Assembly: GCF_030160235.1 (NCBI RefSeq)
Contig: NZ_BSNY01000051.1
Span: forward strand, 144,103-208,102
DNA from: Mesorhizobium huakuii
Lineage (GTDB): Bacteria; Pseudomonadota; Alphaproteobacteria; Rhizobiales; Rhizobiaceae
DNA: 64,000 nt
Direction of reading: 5' to 3'
Numbering within the stretch: position 1 is the stretch's first letter; each line of letters starts with the position of its first letter. Under the pieces are notes generated by a model. The model was not told the origin of the DNA. It saw nothing but the letters and a program-made list of their open reading frames with translations, and ran no database searches. The position numbers and the translations under genes were made by a program. Shown here one piece after another: positions 1-9,110 of the stretch.

Positions 1-56
1 TTGACGGCGCCGAAGCTCTTGGTGATGCCGCGCATTTCGATGAGTGGGGCGGGCAA
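1..56 (-). CDS. ABC transporter ATP-binding protein, N-terminal fragment
   Basis: Only the first codons are inside the window; the gene runs off the left edge. Read on the minus strand it gives PAPLIEMRGITKSFGAV, the usual opening of the nucleotide-binding domain of BMP- or sugar-type ABC ATPases, just before the Walker A region. The chosen start is a TTG at 56, with AGGAG 11 bases upstream (68-72). An ATG at 35 is the alternative start. It lies downstream of the BMP-family binding protein gene on the same strand, so it is probably the ATPase of that importer. The fragment is too short to say whether it carries one or two ATPase domains. Confidence 0.6.
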   Translation of the reverse strand, partial: MPAPLIEMRGITKSFGAV

Positions 57-115
57 GGCCGAAGATACTCCTGAGCGGTATGGCTTACGGGTTCAGCTTT
101 GATTTATGGGGATGC

Positions 116-160
116 GCGAGGCACCCCCTCTGCCCTGCAGGACAGAGGGGGGTGCCTCGC
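116..160 (-). terminator. Strong hairpin between binding protein and ABC ATPase genes
   Basis: A 17-base arm (116-132) pairs with 143-160 across a 10-base loop, with one extra G in the second arm. It lies 21 bases after the binding-protein stop codon. No long U-run follows on the minus strand. It may therefore be a partial terminator or an mRNA-stabilising stem that keeps the binding protein more abundant than the ATPase, a common arrangement in ABC operons. That role is inferred. Confidence 0.6.
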
Positions 161-181
161 ATTACCCCCTAAAACTAGCCA

Positions 182-1210
182 TCAATCCGAAACCGGCGTG
201 TTCTCATCCACGTCGACGCGGAAATTACCCTCGAGAATCTCGGCCTTCTTCTTCTCGACCAGATCCTTGACCTCGGCCGGCAGCGTCTTGTCGAACTTGT
301 GATAGGGCGCGAGATACGAACCGCCCTTGGCCATGCGCGAGAAGTCGCCATAGTCCTGCGCTGTGTAGACGCCGGCCTTGACCAGTTTGATCGCCTGTTC
401 GACCGTCGGATACATGTCCCACACCGGACCGGTGATGACCGTGTCGGGGCCGAGGCTCGACTGGTCCGACATGTTGGAGATGGCGAGGATCTTCTTCTCG
501 ACCGCCGCCTCGATGACGCCGAAGCGCTCGGCATAGATGACGTCGACGCCGGCGTCGATCTGCGCGACCGCCGCTTCCTTGGCCTTGGGCGGATCGAAGA
601 AGGACCCGATGAAGGCGACCTTCTTCTTGACGTTCGGATTGACCTCCTTGGCGCCAGCAAAGAAGGCGTTGACCAGCCGGTTCACTTCTGGAATGCCCAT
701 CGCCGCGACGGCGCCGACCGTGCCCGACTTCGACATCTTGCCGGCGATCATGCCCGAGAGATAGGCGGGCTCATGGATCCAGTTATCGAAGACGCCGAAA
801 TTAGGCTCTGCCGGACCGGCGCCCGAACCGAACAGCCAGGCGGTCTTCGGGAACTGTTTGGCGGTGCGACGTGATTCACGCTCGGCGGCGAAGGCGTCGC
901 CCAGCACCAGTTGGTAGCCGCCCTGCGCATATTCGCGCATGACGCGGCTGAAGTCGGCGGTCTGCACCTTCTCCGACCATTTGTATTCGATGCCGAGTTC
1001 CTTCTCCGCCTTCTGCAAGGCGACATGGATCTGGTTGTCCCAAGGCTCCTCGATCGGCGTGGCAAAGATCGCCGCGACCTTCAGTTTCTTGTCCTTGGCG
1101 AAGGCCGCGCCCGGCAGCATCGCGGCAGCCAAGCCAAGCGCACCCAGCTCCAATACGTTGCGTCGCGAAATCCCTTCGCGCGTCGAAAATTTGTTCTTCC
1201 GGTTTTCCAT
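182..1210 (-). CDS. BMP-family ABC transporter substrate-binding protein
   Basis: This is a periplasmic binding protein of the BMP/PnrA-like family, which typically binds nucleosides or related small molecules for an ABC importer. The 342-residue product begins with a twin-arginine-like signal (SRRNVLE at residues 15-21, hydrophobic stretch, AFA/KD cleavage near residue 38). The mature part starts KLKVAAIFATPIEEPWDNQ, matching the family's opening strand. The start ATG follows an AGAGGGGAC ribosome site. A strong hairpin and an ABC ATPase gene lie downstream on the same strand. The ligand cannot be told from the sequence. The neighbouring pca genes hint at nothing specific. Confidence 0.85.
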   Translation of the reverse strand: MENRKNKFSTREGISRRNVLELGALGLAAAMLPGAAFAKDKKLKVAAIFATPIEEPWDNQIHVALQKAEKELGIEYKWSEKVQTADFSRVMREYAQGGYQLVLGDAFAAERESRRTAKQFPKTAWLFGSGAGPAEPNFGVFDNWIHEPAYLSGMIAGKMSKSGTVGAVAAMGIPEVNRLVNAFFAGAKEVNPNVKKKVAFIGSFFDPPKAKEAAVAQIDAGVDVIYAERFGVIEAAVEKKILAISNMSDQSSLGPDTVITGPVWDMYPTVEQAIKLVKAGVYTAQDYGDFSRMAKGGSYLAPYHKFDKTLPAEVKDLVEKKKAEILEGNFRVDVDENTPVSD

Positions 1211-1364
1211 TGCAGTCCCCTCTGTTTGACAGCCGTGTCGAGCCGGCCGTTCTAGAAATCAGACGGGGAACTATGGAACGGGTCCGGACTTTTGTCCACA
1301 TGGTCAAATTTGGCGGCGCGCCGAATCCTGCTCTGATTCTCGCTGGCCAAACGGAAGGCGGCGG

Positions 1365-2570
<1,206 letters not shown>

Positions 2571-2571
2571 G

Positions 2572-3369
2572 TCATGCAGCCTTTGCTTTTCCGGTTCCCT
2601 CATGCGCCGCCTTGGTGCGGGCCTGCAGGTCGCGCAATGTCGTGAGTTCGAGTTCGCTTGGCGCCGGTGTTTCGTCAAGCGCCTCGGCGAACTTAACCAC
2701 CCAGCCACAGCTCTCCTGCACCTGCTGGCGGGTGACGCCGGGATGCAGCGACACGACCGTGAATTCCTTGGTCACCGGATCCGGCTTCCAGATGGCGAGA
2801 TCGGTGATCAGCAGTGTCGGCCCAGCGGTGTCGATACCCAGCCGCTTGCGGTGATCGCCGCCCTCGCCATGGCCGAAGGAGGTGAAGAAGTCGATCTTCT
2901 CGACCATGCCACGCTTGCTCTGCGCCATGGTGATGTAGATCTCCTTCGATGAGGTCGCGATCTCCGGCGCGCCGCCGCCGCCGGGCAGCCTGGTCTTGGG
3001 GTGGAGATAGTCGCCGATGACCGTGGTGTTGATGTTGCCGAACTTGTCGAGCTGTGCGGCACCCAGGAAGCCGATCGAGATGCGGCCTCCCTGCAGCCAA
3101 TAGCGAAACATTTCCGGCACCGCGACGGTGGTGACGGCTGTCTCGCACAATTCGCCATCGCCGATCGACAGCGGCAGCACATCGGGCGCCGTGCCGATCG
3201 TGCCGCTCTCGTAGATCAGCGTGATGTCGGGCGCATGCGTCAGCCGCGCCACGTTGCAGGCGGCGGACGGCGCGCCGATGCCGACGAAGCAGACGTCGTC
3301 ATTCCGCAGCGCGCGGCTGGCAGCGATCGTCATCATCTCGTTGGGGGTGAAGCCCGGATTGTCGCTCAT
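2572..3369 (-). CDS. pcaJ: 3-oxoadipate CoA-transferase subunit B
   Basis: This is the beta subunit of the succinyl-CoA:3-oxoadipate CoA-transferase, which activates 3-oxoadipate for thiolysis. The 265-residue sequence resembles the glutaconate-transferase (GctB/CatJ) branch. The motif LIYESGTIG places a glutamate at residue 54, the position of the catalytic Glu54 of Acidaminococcus GctB that forms the glutamyl-CoA thioester. The start overlaps the pcaI stop by four bases (ATGA), so the two subunits are translationally coupled. The gene leads straight into pcaF. A related CoA-transferase of different acid specificity is possible, but the pcaF partner and the IclR regulator favour 3-oxoadipate. 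Confidence 0.88.
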   Translation of the reverse strand: MSDNPGFTPNEMMTIAASRALRNDDVCFVGIGAPSAACNVARLTHAPDITLIYESGTIGTAPDVLPLSIGDGELCETAVTTVAVPEMFRYWLQGGRISIGFLGAAQLDKFGNINTTVIGDYLHPKTRLPGGGGAPEIATSSKEIYITMAQSKRGMVEKIDFFTSFGHGEGGDHRKRLGIDTAGPTLLITDLAIWKPDPVTKEFTVVSLHPGVTRQQVQESCGWVVKFAEALDETPAPSELELTTLRDLQARTKAAHEGTGKAKAA

Positions 3370-4223
3370 GCCGCTTTCCTCAGATGCTCGACACGTCCGG
3401 CAAAGTCACCGGCGTTCTTCTCAAAGACATTTGCCTGCATCCAGGCCTGGAATTTCTCGCGGTCGGCGGCGATCTCGTCCCATTCGAGATAGGCGGCGTT
3501 GTCGCGCGCATAATAGCCATGCGCATAGGATGGGTGCGAACCGCCGGGCACGACCGATATCGCCGCGATCGTCCAGCGCGGCAGCACGGTCAGGTTGGGG
3601 TGCAGATCGTCGAAATTGTCGACCACTTCCTCCACTGTCACCACGGCGCGCTTGGCCGCCAGAACGGCCTCCTTCTGGATGCCGATGATGCCCTCGACCA
3701 GCACATTGCCTTTTTTGTCGGCCTTTTGCGCATGGATGAAGGTCACGTCAGGCCGGATCGAGGGAACGGCAGCCAGCACCTCGCCGGTGAACGGACAAGT
3801 GACCGACTTGATGTTCGGGTTGACCGCCGCAAGGCCGGCACCGCGATAGCCGCGGAACACCGCACAGGGCAGGCCGGCCGCGCCCGCCTCATAGGCATTG
3901 GCCATGCCGGCATGGCTGTGCTCCTCGACCTCGATCGCCCGGGGAAAACCGTTCTCGATGGAATCGCGCGCGCGCCGCAAGAGGCCGACGCCGGGATTGC
4001 CGACATAGGAGAAGATGATCTTCTTCGCCATGCCCATGCCGATCATCTGGTCGTAGATCAGGTCCGGTGTCATGCGGATCAGGGTCAGGTCGCGAAACCC
4101 CTGGCGGATCGCCTCATGCGCGGCGGCTGTCGGGATCAGGTGGGTGAAGCCTTCGAAGGCGACGGAATCGCCATCATTCAAATTCTCGGCGACGGCCTGT
4201 TTGAGCGGCAGGAACTTGACCAT
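3366..4223 (-). CDS. pcaI: 3-oxoadipate CoA-transferase subunit A
   Basis: This is the alpha subunit of the 3-oxoadipate CoA-transferase. The 285-residue sequence starts VKFLPLKQAVAENLNDGDSVAFEGFTHLIP and has the GctA/CatI-like CoA-transferase fold features, including a glycine-rich stretch around SYVGNPGVGLL. It is the promoter-proximal gene of pcaI-pcaJ-pcaF. Its start lies 115 bases from the divergent IclR gene, across an operator of three repeated half-sites. No ring-cleavage genes (pcaGH, pcaB, pcaC, pcaD) are in the window, so upstream steps must be encoded elsewhere. Confidence 0.87.
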   Translation of the reverse strand: MVKFLPLKQAVAENLNDGDSVAFEGFTHLIPTAAAHEAIRQGFRDLTLIRMTPDLIYDQMIGMGMAKKIIFSYVGNPGVGLLRRARDSIENGFPRAIEVEEHSHAGMANAYEAGAAGLPCAVFRGYRGAGLAAVNPNIKSVTCPFTGEVLAAVPSIRPDVTFIHAQKADKKGNVLVEGIIGIQKEAVLAAKRAVVTVEEVVDNFDDLHPNLTVLPRWTIAAISVVPGGSHPSYAHGYYARDNAAYLEWDEIAADREKFQAWMQANVFEKNAGDFAGRVEHLRKAA

Positions 4224-4244
4224 CGTGTCGACTCTCGGTCAAAA

Positions 4245-4283
4245 AAGTTCGCATTGCGAACTTATGTTTTGTATGCGAAACTT
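4245..4283. promoter_or_regulatory. Candidate IclR (PcaR/PcaU-type) operator, three half-sites
   Basis: Bases 4245-4263 form a perfect 19-base palindrome, AAGTTCGCA-T-TGCGAACTT. A third half-site, ATGCGAAACTT, follows at 4273-4283 in direct orientation, about ten bases on. Two palindromic half-sites plus one direct repeat is the arrangement described for the IclR-family regulators PcaU and PobR. It lies between the divergent pcaI and IclR genes, so one bound regulator could control both promoters. Binding is inferred. Confidence 0.65.
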
Positions 4284-4338
4284 ATTACGCTGAGCGAAGC
4301 CATGGAGTCAATCCTGGCGACAATGCCGTTTACGGGAG

Positions 4339-5115
4339 ATGAGATTGGACGCTGAGGCTGCTTCCCGTGACCATGTCGGCTCGCTCGAGCGCGGCCTTGC
4401 GGTGATGGAAATCCTCGCCCGGCATCCCTCGGGCATGACACTGACCGAAATGGCCGAGGAAGCCGGCCTGACCCGGGCCGGCGCCCGCCGCTTCCTGCTC
4501 ACCCTTGTCGCGGCAGGCTATGCCACGCAGGACGGCCGTGTCTTTTCGCTGTCGCCGCGCCTGCTGGCCGTCGCCCGCACATGGCTGGGTGGCGGCTCGC
4601 TGTGGAGCTTCGCCGCGCCGATCATGCGCGCGGTCGCCACGCAGCTCAACGAGGCCTGCTCGGCGGCGATCCTGTCGGGCCAGGATGTCGTCTATGTCGC
4701 CCGCATTCCCGGCCGCCGCATCCTCAGCGTTTCGCTCGATATCGGCACCAGGCTGCCCGCCTATTGCACCTCGATGGGGCGCATGCTGCTCGCCGGCCTG
4801 GCGCCGGAGGAACTCGACAAATTTCTGCACCAGGCGACCATCGAGAGACGGACGCCGAAAACGGTCACCGATATCGGGCTGCTGGCCGAGGCCATCGGCA
4901 AGGCCAAGGCGAACGGCTTTGCCATCGTCGACGAGGAGCTGGAGTTCGGCCTGCGCTCGATCGCCGTGCCGATCCGCGACCGCGCTGGCGGCACGGTCGC
5001 GGCCATCAACGTCTCGACACAATCGGCACGGTTTACCGTCACGGAGATGGAGCGGGAAATCCTGCCGGCGCTGCTTGGAGCCAGAGAGCGCATCGAGGAT
5101 TTCTTCGTCGTCTAA
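4339..5115 (+). CDS. pcaR: IclR-family transcriptional regulator (PcaR/PcaU-like)
   Basis: A 258-residue DNA-binding regulator. It has an N-terminal winged helix (about residues 12-65, including LTEMAEEAGLTRAGARRFLL) and a C-terminal IclR effector domain (about 80-255, with PAYCTSMGRMLLAGL, typical of the PcaR/PobR subgroup). It is divergent from pcaI-pcaJ-pcaF with a palindromic operator between. It most likely senses 3-oxoadipate or a related pathway acid and activates the operon; this is the family precedent, not shown here. The ATG at 4339 follows a GGGAG-like ribosome site closely. The family is clear, the effector is inferred. Confidence 0.85.
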   Translation: MRLDAEAASRDHVGSLERGLAVMEILARHPSGMTLTEMAEEAGLTRAGARRFLLTLVAAGYATQDGRVFSLSPRLLAVARTWLGGGSLWSFAAPIMRAVATQLNEACSAAILSGQDVVYVARIPGRRILSVSLDIGTRLPAYCTSMGRMLLAGLAPEELDKFLHQATIERRTPKTVTDIGLLAEAIGKAKANGFAIVDEELEFGLRSIAVPIRDRAGGTVAAINVSTQSARFTVTEMEREILPALLGARERIEDFFVV

Positions 5116-5131
5116 GTCGCGTCCGGCCCTC

Positions 5132-6430
5132 TCAATGCTTGATGCGATCGCGCATCGCGTACCACAGCATGCCCAGCACATAGAGCGGCCCGCGTAGCGC
5201 CGTGCCGCCGGGGAATGGAAGTGGCGTCAGCGTCGAGAACAGGTCCAGCCGCGAGGCATCGCCGGTGATCGCTTCGGCCAAAAGCTTGCCCGACAGCGTC
5301 GACAGGATGACGCCCTTGCCGGAATAGCCATGCGCGAAATAGACCTCGCCATAGTGCCCGACATGCGGCAGCCGCGATGTCGTCACCGAGACCAGCCCGC
5401 CCCAGGCATGATCGATGCGACAACCCTTGAGTTGCGGGAAGGTGGCTTCCATATGCGGCCGCACGAAGCCGGCAATGTCGGCCGGCGGCGACGGCGTGTA
5501 GCGCTCGCCGCCACCGAACAGCAGCCGACCATCCGCCGACATGCGGTAGTAATTGACGACGAAGCGTGTGTCCGACACGGCGACATTGGCCGGGATGACG
5601 TTGCGTTTGCCTTCCAGCGGCTCGGTGGCGACGATGTAGTTGCCGACCGGCATGATGCGGCTGTTGACGCGCGGCTCCAGCCCATGGAGCAGCGCATCGC
5701 CCGCCAGCACGACATGCCTTGCGCGCACCGAACCCTTTGCTGTCGAGACCCGGATCGAAGGCTCGCGCTCCAGTTTCACCGCCACCGAATTCTCATGGAT
5801 GACGACGCCGGCGGCCGCTGCCGCGCGGGCAAGGCCAAGCGTGTAGTTCAGCGGATGCATGTGGCCGCCAAGCGGCTCATACATCGCGCCGTGATAGGGC
5901 GTGTCGACCTTGGCGCGGGCATCCGCCGCCGACAGTATCTCGACATCGCGGAACTTCATCACGCTTTCGAGGCACTTGGCCTCTTCCTCCAAATCCTTGA
6001 GATCGGAGCCGTTGACGGCGCCGACCAGATGACCGGTGAGCCTCAGATCGCGGTCGATGGCGTGGCTCTCGATAATGTCGAGCACCAGGCCGCGTGCTTC
6101 GAAAGCAAGGTCGAACAGCACCTTCGCCCGCTCCGGCCCGTAAAGCTTGACCAGGCCCTTGGCGCCCTTGCGCAGACCGGGGATCATCTGGCCGCCATTG
6201 CGGCCCGACGCGCCCCAGCCGATCTTGCCGCCTTCGAGCAACACCACCTTCAGGCCACGCTCGGCGGCGTGCAGGGCAGCCGACAGGCCGGTGCAGCCGC
6301 CGCCGACGACGACCAGGTCGGCTTCGACATCGCCGACAAGCGCCGGATGGTCCGGCGCCGGATTGGCGGTGGCGACATAGTAGGATTTGCCGATATCGAG
6401 ACCGGAATTGAAACCTGCTGAAGATGCCAT
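5132..6430 (-). CDS. puuB: FAD-dependent amine oxidase (gamma-glutamylputrescine oxidase-like)
   Basis: A DAO-family flavoenzyme of 432 residues. The FAD dinucleotide-binding motif ADLVVVGGGCTGLSAALHA sits near residue 38, followed by GASGRNGGQ, the mark of the PuuB/glycine oxidase branch. PuuB oxidises gamma-glutamyl-amines to gamma-glutamyl-aldehydes, with release of ammonia and peroxide. The ATG at 6430 lies two bases after the stop of the glutamine-synthetase-like gene, so the two are coupled. A ligase-oxidase pair next to a polyamine-type importer and an aldehyde dehydrogenase fits a Puu-type route, though the actual amine is unknown. Other DAO-family deaminating oxidases remain possible. 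Confidence 0.8.
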   Translation of the reverse strand: MASSAGFNSGLDIGKSYYVATANPAPDHPALVGDVEADLVVVGGGCTGLSAALHAAERGLKVVLLEGGKIGWGASGRNGGQMIPGLRKGAKGLVKLYGPERAKVLFDLAFEARGLVLDIIESHAIDRDLRLTGHLVGAVNGSDLKDLEEEAKCLESVMKFRDVEILSAADARAKVDTPYHGAMYEPLGGHMHPLNYTLGLARAAAAAGVVIHENSVAVKLEREPSIRVSTAKGSVRARHVVLAGDALLHGLEPRVNSRIMPVGNYIVATEPLEGKRNVIPANVAVSDTRFVVNYYRMSADGRLLFGGGERYTPSPPADIAGFVRPHMEATFPQLKGCRIDHAWGGLVSVTTSRLPHVGHYGEVYFAHGYSGKGVILSTLSGKLLAEAITGDASRLDLFSTLTPLPFPGGTALRGPLYVLGMLWYAMRDRIKH

Positions 6431-6432
6431 GA

Positions 6433-7812
6433 TCACACCTTCAACAGCAGGTGATCGCGTTCCCAGCTCGTCACCACGCTCTGGAACAGGTCGAGCTCGA
6501 CGCTCTTGACGCGCAGATAGGTCTGGAAGAAATCCTCGCCGAGCAGTGTGCGCACCGGCTCGCAGGCGGTGAAGCGGTCGAGCGCCTCCTCCATGGTTTT
6601 CGGCAGCGTGCTCTTGATCTTGTAGGCATTGCCCGTGGCTTCGGCGGAGCGCGCCAGTTTCTGCTCGACGCCAAGATAGCCGGCGAGCAGCGAGCCGGCG
6701 ATCGCCAGATAGGGATTGGAATCGGCGCCCGGCAAACGGTTCTCCACCCGTCGCGCCGAGCGGCCACCGGCCGGCACGCGCAGGCCGCAGGAGCGGTTGT
6801 CGTGCGACCATTCGATGTTGGCCGGCGCGCTGTGGTTCGGCCTTATGCGGCGGAAGGAATTCACGTTGGGCGCGAACAGCGGCATGATCTCCGGCACATA
6901 TTTCTGCAGGCCGCCGATGAAATGGCCGAACATCTCGGTGTCGGCATCGTCATCGCTGGCAAACAGAGCATTGCCCGCCTCGTCGATGACGGACATGTGC
7001 AGATGCATCGAGCTGCCCGCCTGGGCAGCGATCGGCTTGGCCATGAAGGTGGCATGCATGCCGCATTGCTGCGCGGCCTGGCGCGTCAGCCGCTTGAACA
7101 AAAGCACCTGGTCGGCCAGCGGCAGCGCGTCGCCATGCAGAAGATTGATCTCCAGCTGCGCCGTGCCCGATTCATGGATCAGCGTGTCGAGCGGCAGTCC
7201 GGCGGCCGCGGCATAGTCATAGACACGCCGGATCACCGGCTCGAATTCTTCCAGTGCCACCATGTCATAGGGATGCTGCACAGTTTCCGCGCGGCCATTG
7301 GTGCCGACCGGGGCGGTCAGCGGCCTGTCCGGATCGGGGTTGGGCGCGGTGAGATAGAATTCGACCTCCGGCGCCACCACCGCCCGCCAGCCGCGCTGGC
7401 GGTAGAGATCGAGCACGGCGCGCAGCACATGCCGCGGCGAGGCCATCCATGGCCTGCCGTCCATGTGGAAGGCGTCGGCGAAGACATAGGCCTTCCCCGC
7501 CCCGGCACCCGGCGCAAGGCACAGCGTCGAAACATCGGGCACCATGCGCATATCCGGGTCCGAATAGGCAAAGCCCTCGTCGATCGAACCGGAATAGCGG
7601 CCGTCGATGCTGACCAGGAAGGCGCTGCTCGGCAGGTAGAGGGCGCGGTCTTCCAGCGCCTTGAGGAATTTCGCCGTCGGCAGCGCCTTGCCGCGCAGCA
7701 CGCCGTTCATGTCGGGCACCAGGCACTCGACCTCGTTGATGCCGTGCTGTGCCAGCCAGGCCCTGGGGTCGTTGCCGCTGGAGACAGAGGTCTTCGTGTT
7801 CTTATCAAGCAT
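6433..7812 (-). CDS. puuA: Glutamine synthetase family ligase (gamma-glutamylpolyamine synthetase-like)
   Basis: A 459-residue ATP-dependent ligase with the glutamine synthetase fold. The N-terminal beta-grasp region carries VECLVPDMNGVLRGK. Catalytic-domain motifs include EVEFYLTAP, HESGTAQLEINL, AKPIAAQAGSSMHLHMS and RIRPNHSAPANIEWSHDNRS. The combination matches PuuA/GlnA-III type enzymes, which join glutamate to amines rather than ammonia. It directly precedes the oxidase gene and follows the glycosyltransferase gene by four bases. No clear ribosome site precedes the ATG, so it may rely on coupling to that gene. Amine specificity is inferred from context. Confidence 0.83.
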   Translation of the reverse strand: MLDKNTKTSVSSGNDPRAWLAQHGINEVECLVPDMNGVLRGKALPTAKFLKALEDRALYLPSSAFLVSIDGRYSGSIDEGFAYSDPDMRMVPDVSTLCLAPGAGAGKAYVFADAFHMDGRPWMASPRHVLRAVLDLYRQRGWRAVVAPEVEFYLTAPNPDPDRPLTAPVGTNGRAETVQHPYDMVALEEFEPVIRRVYDYAAAAGLPLDTLIHESGTAQLEINLLHGDALPLADQVLLFKRLTRQAAQQCGMHATFMAKPIAAQAGSSMHLHMSVIDEAGNALFASDDDADTEMFGHFIGGLQKYVPEIMPLFAPNVNSFRRIRPNHSAPANIEWSHDNRSCGLRVPAGGRSARRVENRLPGADSNPYLAIAGSLLAGYLGVEQKLARSAEATGNAYKIKSTLPKTMEEALDRFTACEPVRTLLGEDFFQTYLRVKSVELDLFQSVVTSWERDHLLLKV

Positions 7813-7816
7813 GTCG

Positions 7817-9100
7817 TCAAGTCCGTATCAGAGAGAGTATGGCTTGCGCGGCCACGTCCGTTCCGGGCTGCAGCGCCATCTGGGCTGCATTGTCCCTCAG
7901 GCGGGCGCGCATGGCGTCGTCGGCCAGCAGGCCGAGAATGGCTCTCTCCAATACTCCTTCGGTCCAGCCGTCACGGCCGATATGGTCGCCGGTGCCGGTC
8001 TCTTCGGCGCGGCGCGCATTGTCGTGTCCGTCCCAGCAATAGGGCATGATCAGCGACGGCACGCCGAAGCGCAGCGCCTCGCAAAAGCTGTTGTTGCCGC
8101 CGTGATGGATGAACAGGTCCGACTTAGCCACCACCGAGGGCTGCGGGAACCAGGCGTCGAGATAGACATTGTCCGGCACCGCGCGATAGGCGTCGCGCAG
8201 GCCGCCGACATTGACGATGAAGCGCGCCGGCAGCCTGTCGAAGACGGCAAGCATGCGCTCGATCAGCCCGACATCCATGGCCCCTAGACTGCCGAAGCTG
8301 ACATAGACCAGCGGCCCGCCATTGCGTGGAAAGACCGGCACCTCGAACGGCCCTTCCGAGCGCACGCAGCCTTCAAGATAGACGAAGCGGGCGGGATCGA
8401 GCGGTTCGGCCCGCTCGCGCCGCACGATCGACGGCGTCAGCAGCAGATTGAGATCGGGCGAGCTTTCCAGGAACAGGCCCTTCGGCAATGGCGCCAGGCC
8501 GGCATCGGCGCGAAAGCGGTTGAAGCGGTCATGCGCCGGCGCCGAGGCCGAGAGATAACGCGCCTCGAACGCCGTGCGTTGCGGATCGTCGGCGGCCATC
8601 CCGGAAAGGTAAGGCGGCACTTCGGCGTCGGGCAGTTCCGTCTCGGCGCAAGAGACGACGCGCACCCACGGGCAGCCGGCGGCGGCGATCGCCGGGAACA
8701 TGATGACATTGTCGAGCACCACGGCGTCCGGCTTCAGCCGCGCCAGCAATTGCCGCAGCGGCGCCTCGGCATTGACCGCCGTGTCGACGATCGCTTGCCA
8801 GGTCGGCGCGACATAGGTTTCGAGCTGGTCGATCGGGCTCAGCCGGAAATGCGGCAGGTGCCGGCGCACGAAGGCCTGCCAGTAGCTCTGGCGCTCGCTG
8901 TCGCTCAACGGCTCGTCGGTCGGCAGCTGGTATTCCTGGAAACCGTAGTCGGCAAAGACACCGGAGAAACCGGCATGGCAGATGAAGACGGGCCGGGCGC
9001 CCCGCGCCCGCAAGGCCTGCGCGATGCCGACGCAATTCAAAGCGGCGCCGAAGCTGGCTTCGGGAAACAGCGCGATGGTCGGGCTGGCTTTGCGCGTCAA
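7817..9100 (-). CDS. MGT-family glycosyltransferase, copy 1
   Basis: A 427-residue GT-B glycosyltransferase-like protein. The C-terminal nucleotide-sugar-binding half has VYVSFGSLG and the signature SDLFIHHGGNNSFCEAL followed by MPYCWDGHDNARRAEE, equivalent to the HxGxNS...DQ..NA motif of UDP-glycosyltransferases. The N-terminal half lacks the usual GHxxP base motif and reads FPEASFGAALN instead. The TTG start at 9100 has AGGA five bases upstream. It is a close relative of the gene at 14153-15427 on the other side of the importer genes. It lies in a gene run with the GntR, ligase and oxidase genes. Acceptor and sugar are unknown. Confidence 0.8.
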   Translation of the reverse strand: MTRKASPTIALFPEASFGAALNCVGIAQALRARGARPVFICHAGFSGVFADYGFQEYQLPTDEPLSDSERQSYWQAFVRRHLPHFRLSPIDQLETYVAPTWQAIVDTAVNAEAPLRQLLARLKPDAVVLDNVIMFPAIAAAGCPWVRVVSCAETELPDAEVPPYLSGMAADDPQRTAFEARYLSASAPAHDRFNRFRADAGLAPLPKGLFLESSPDLNLLLTPSIVRRERAEPLDPARFVYLEGCVRSEGPFEVPVFPRNGGPLVYVSFGSLGAMDVGLIERMLAVFDRLPARFIVNVGGLRDAYRAVPDNVYLDAWFPQPSVVAKSDLFIHHGGNNSFCEALRFGVPSLIMPYCWDGHDNARRAEETGTGDHIGRDGWTEGVLERAILGLLADDAMRARLRDNAAQMALQPGTDVAAQAILSLIRT

Positions 9101-9110
9101 TTAATCCTCT

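Noticed and set aside
116-160. Attachment site or integration scar
   Set aside because: It is a hairpin between functionally linked genes, and no integrase or tRNA lies near.
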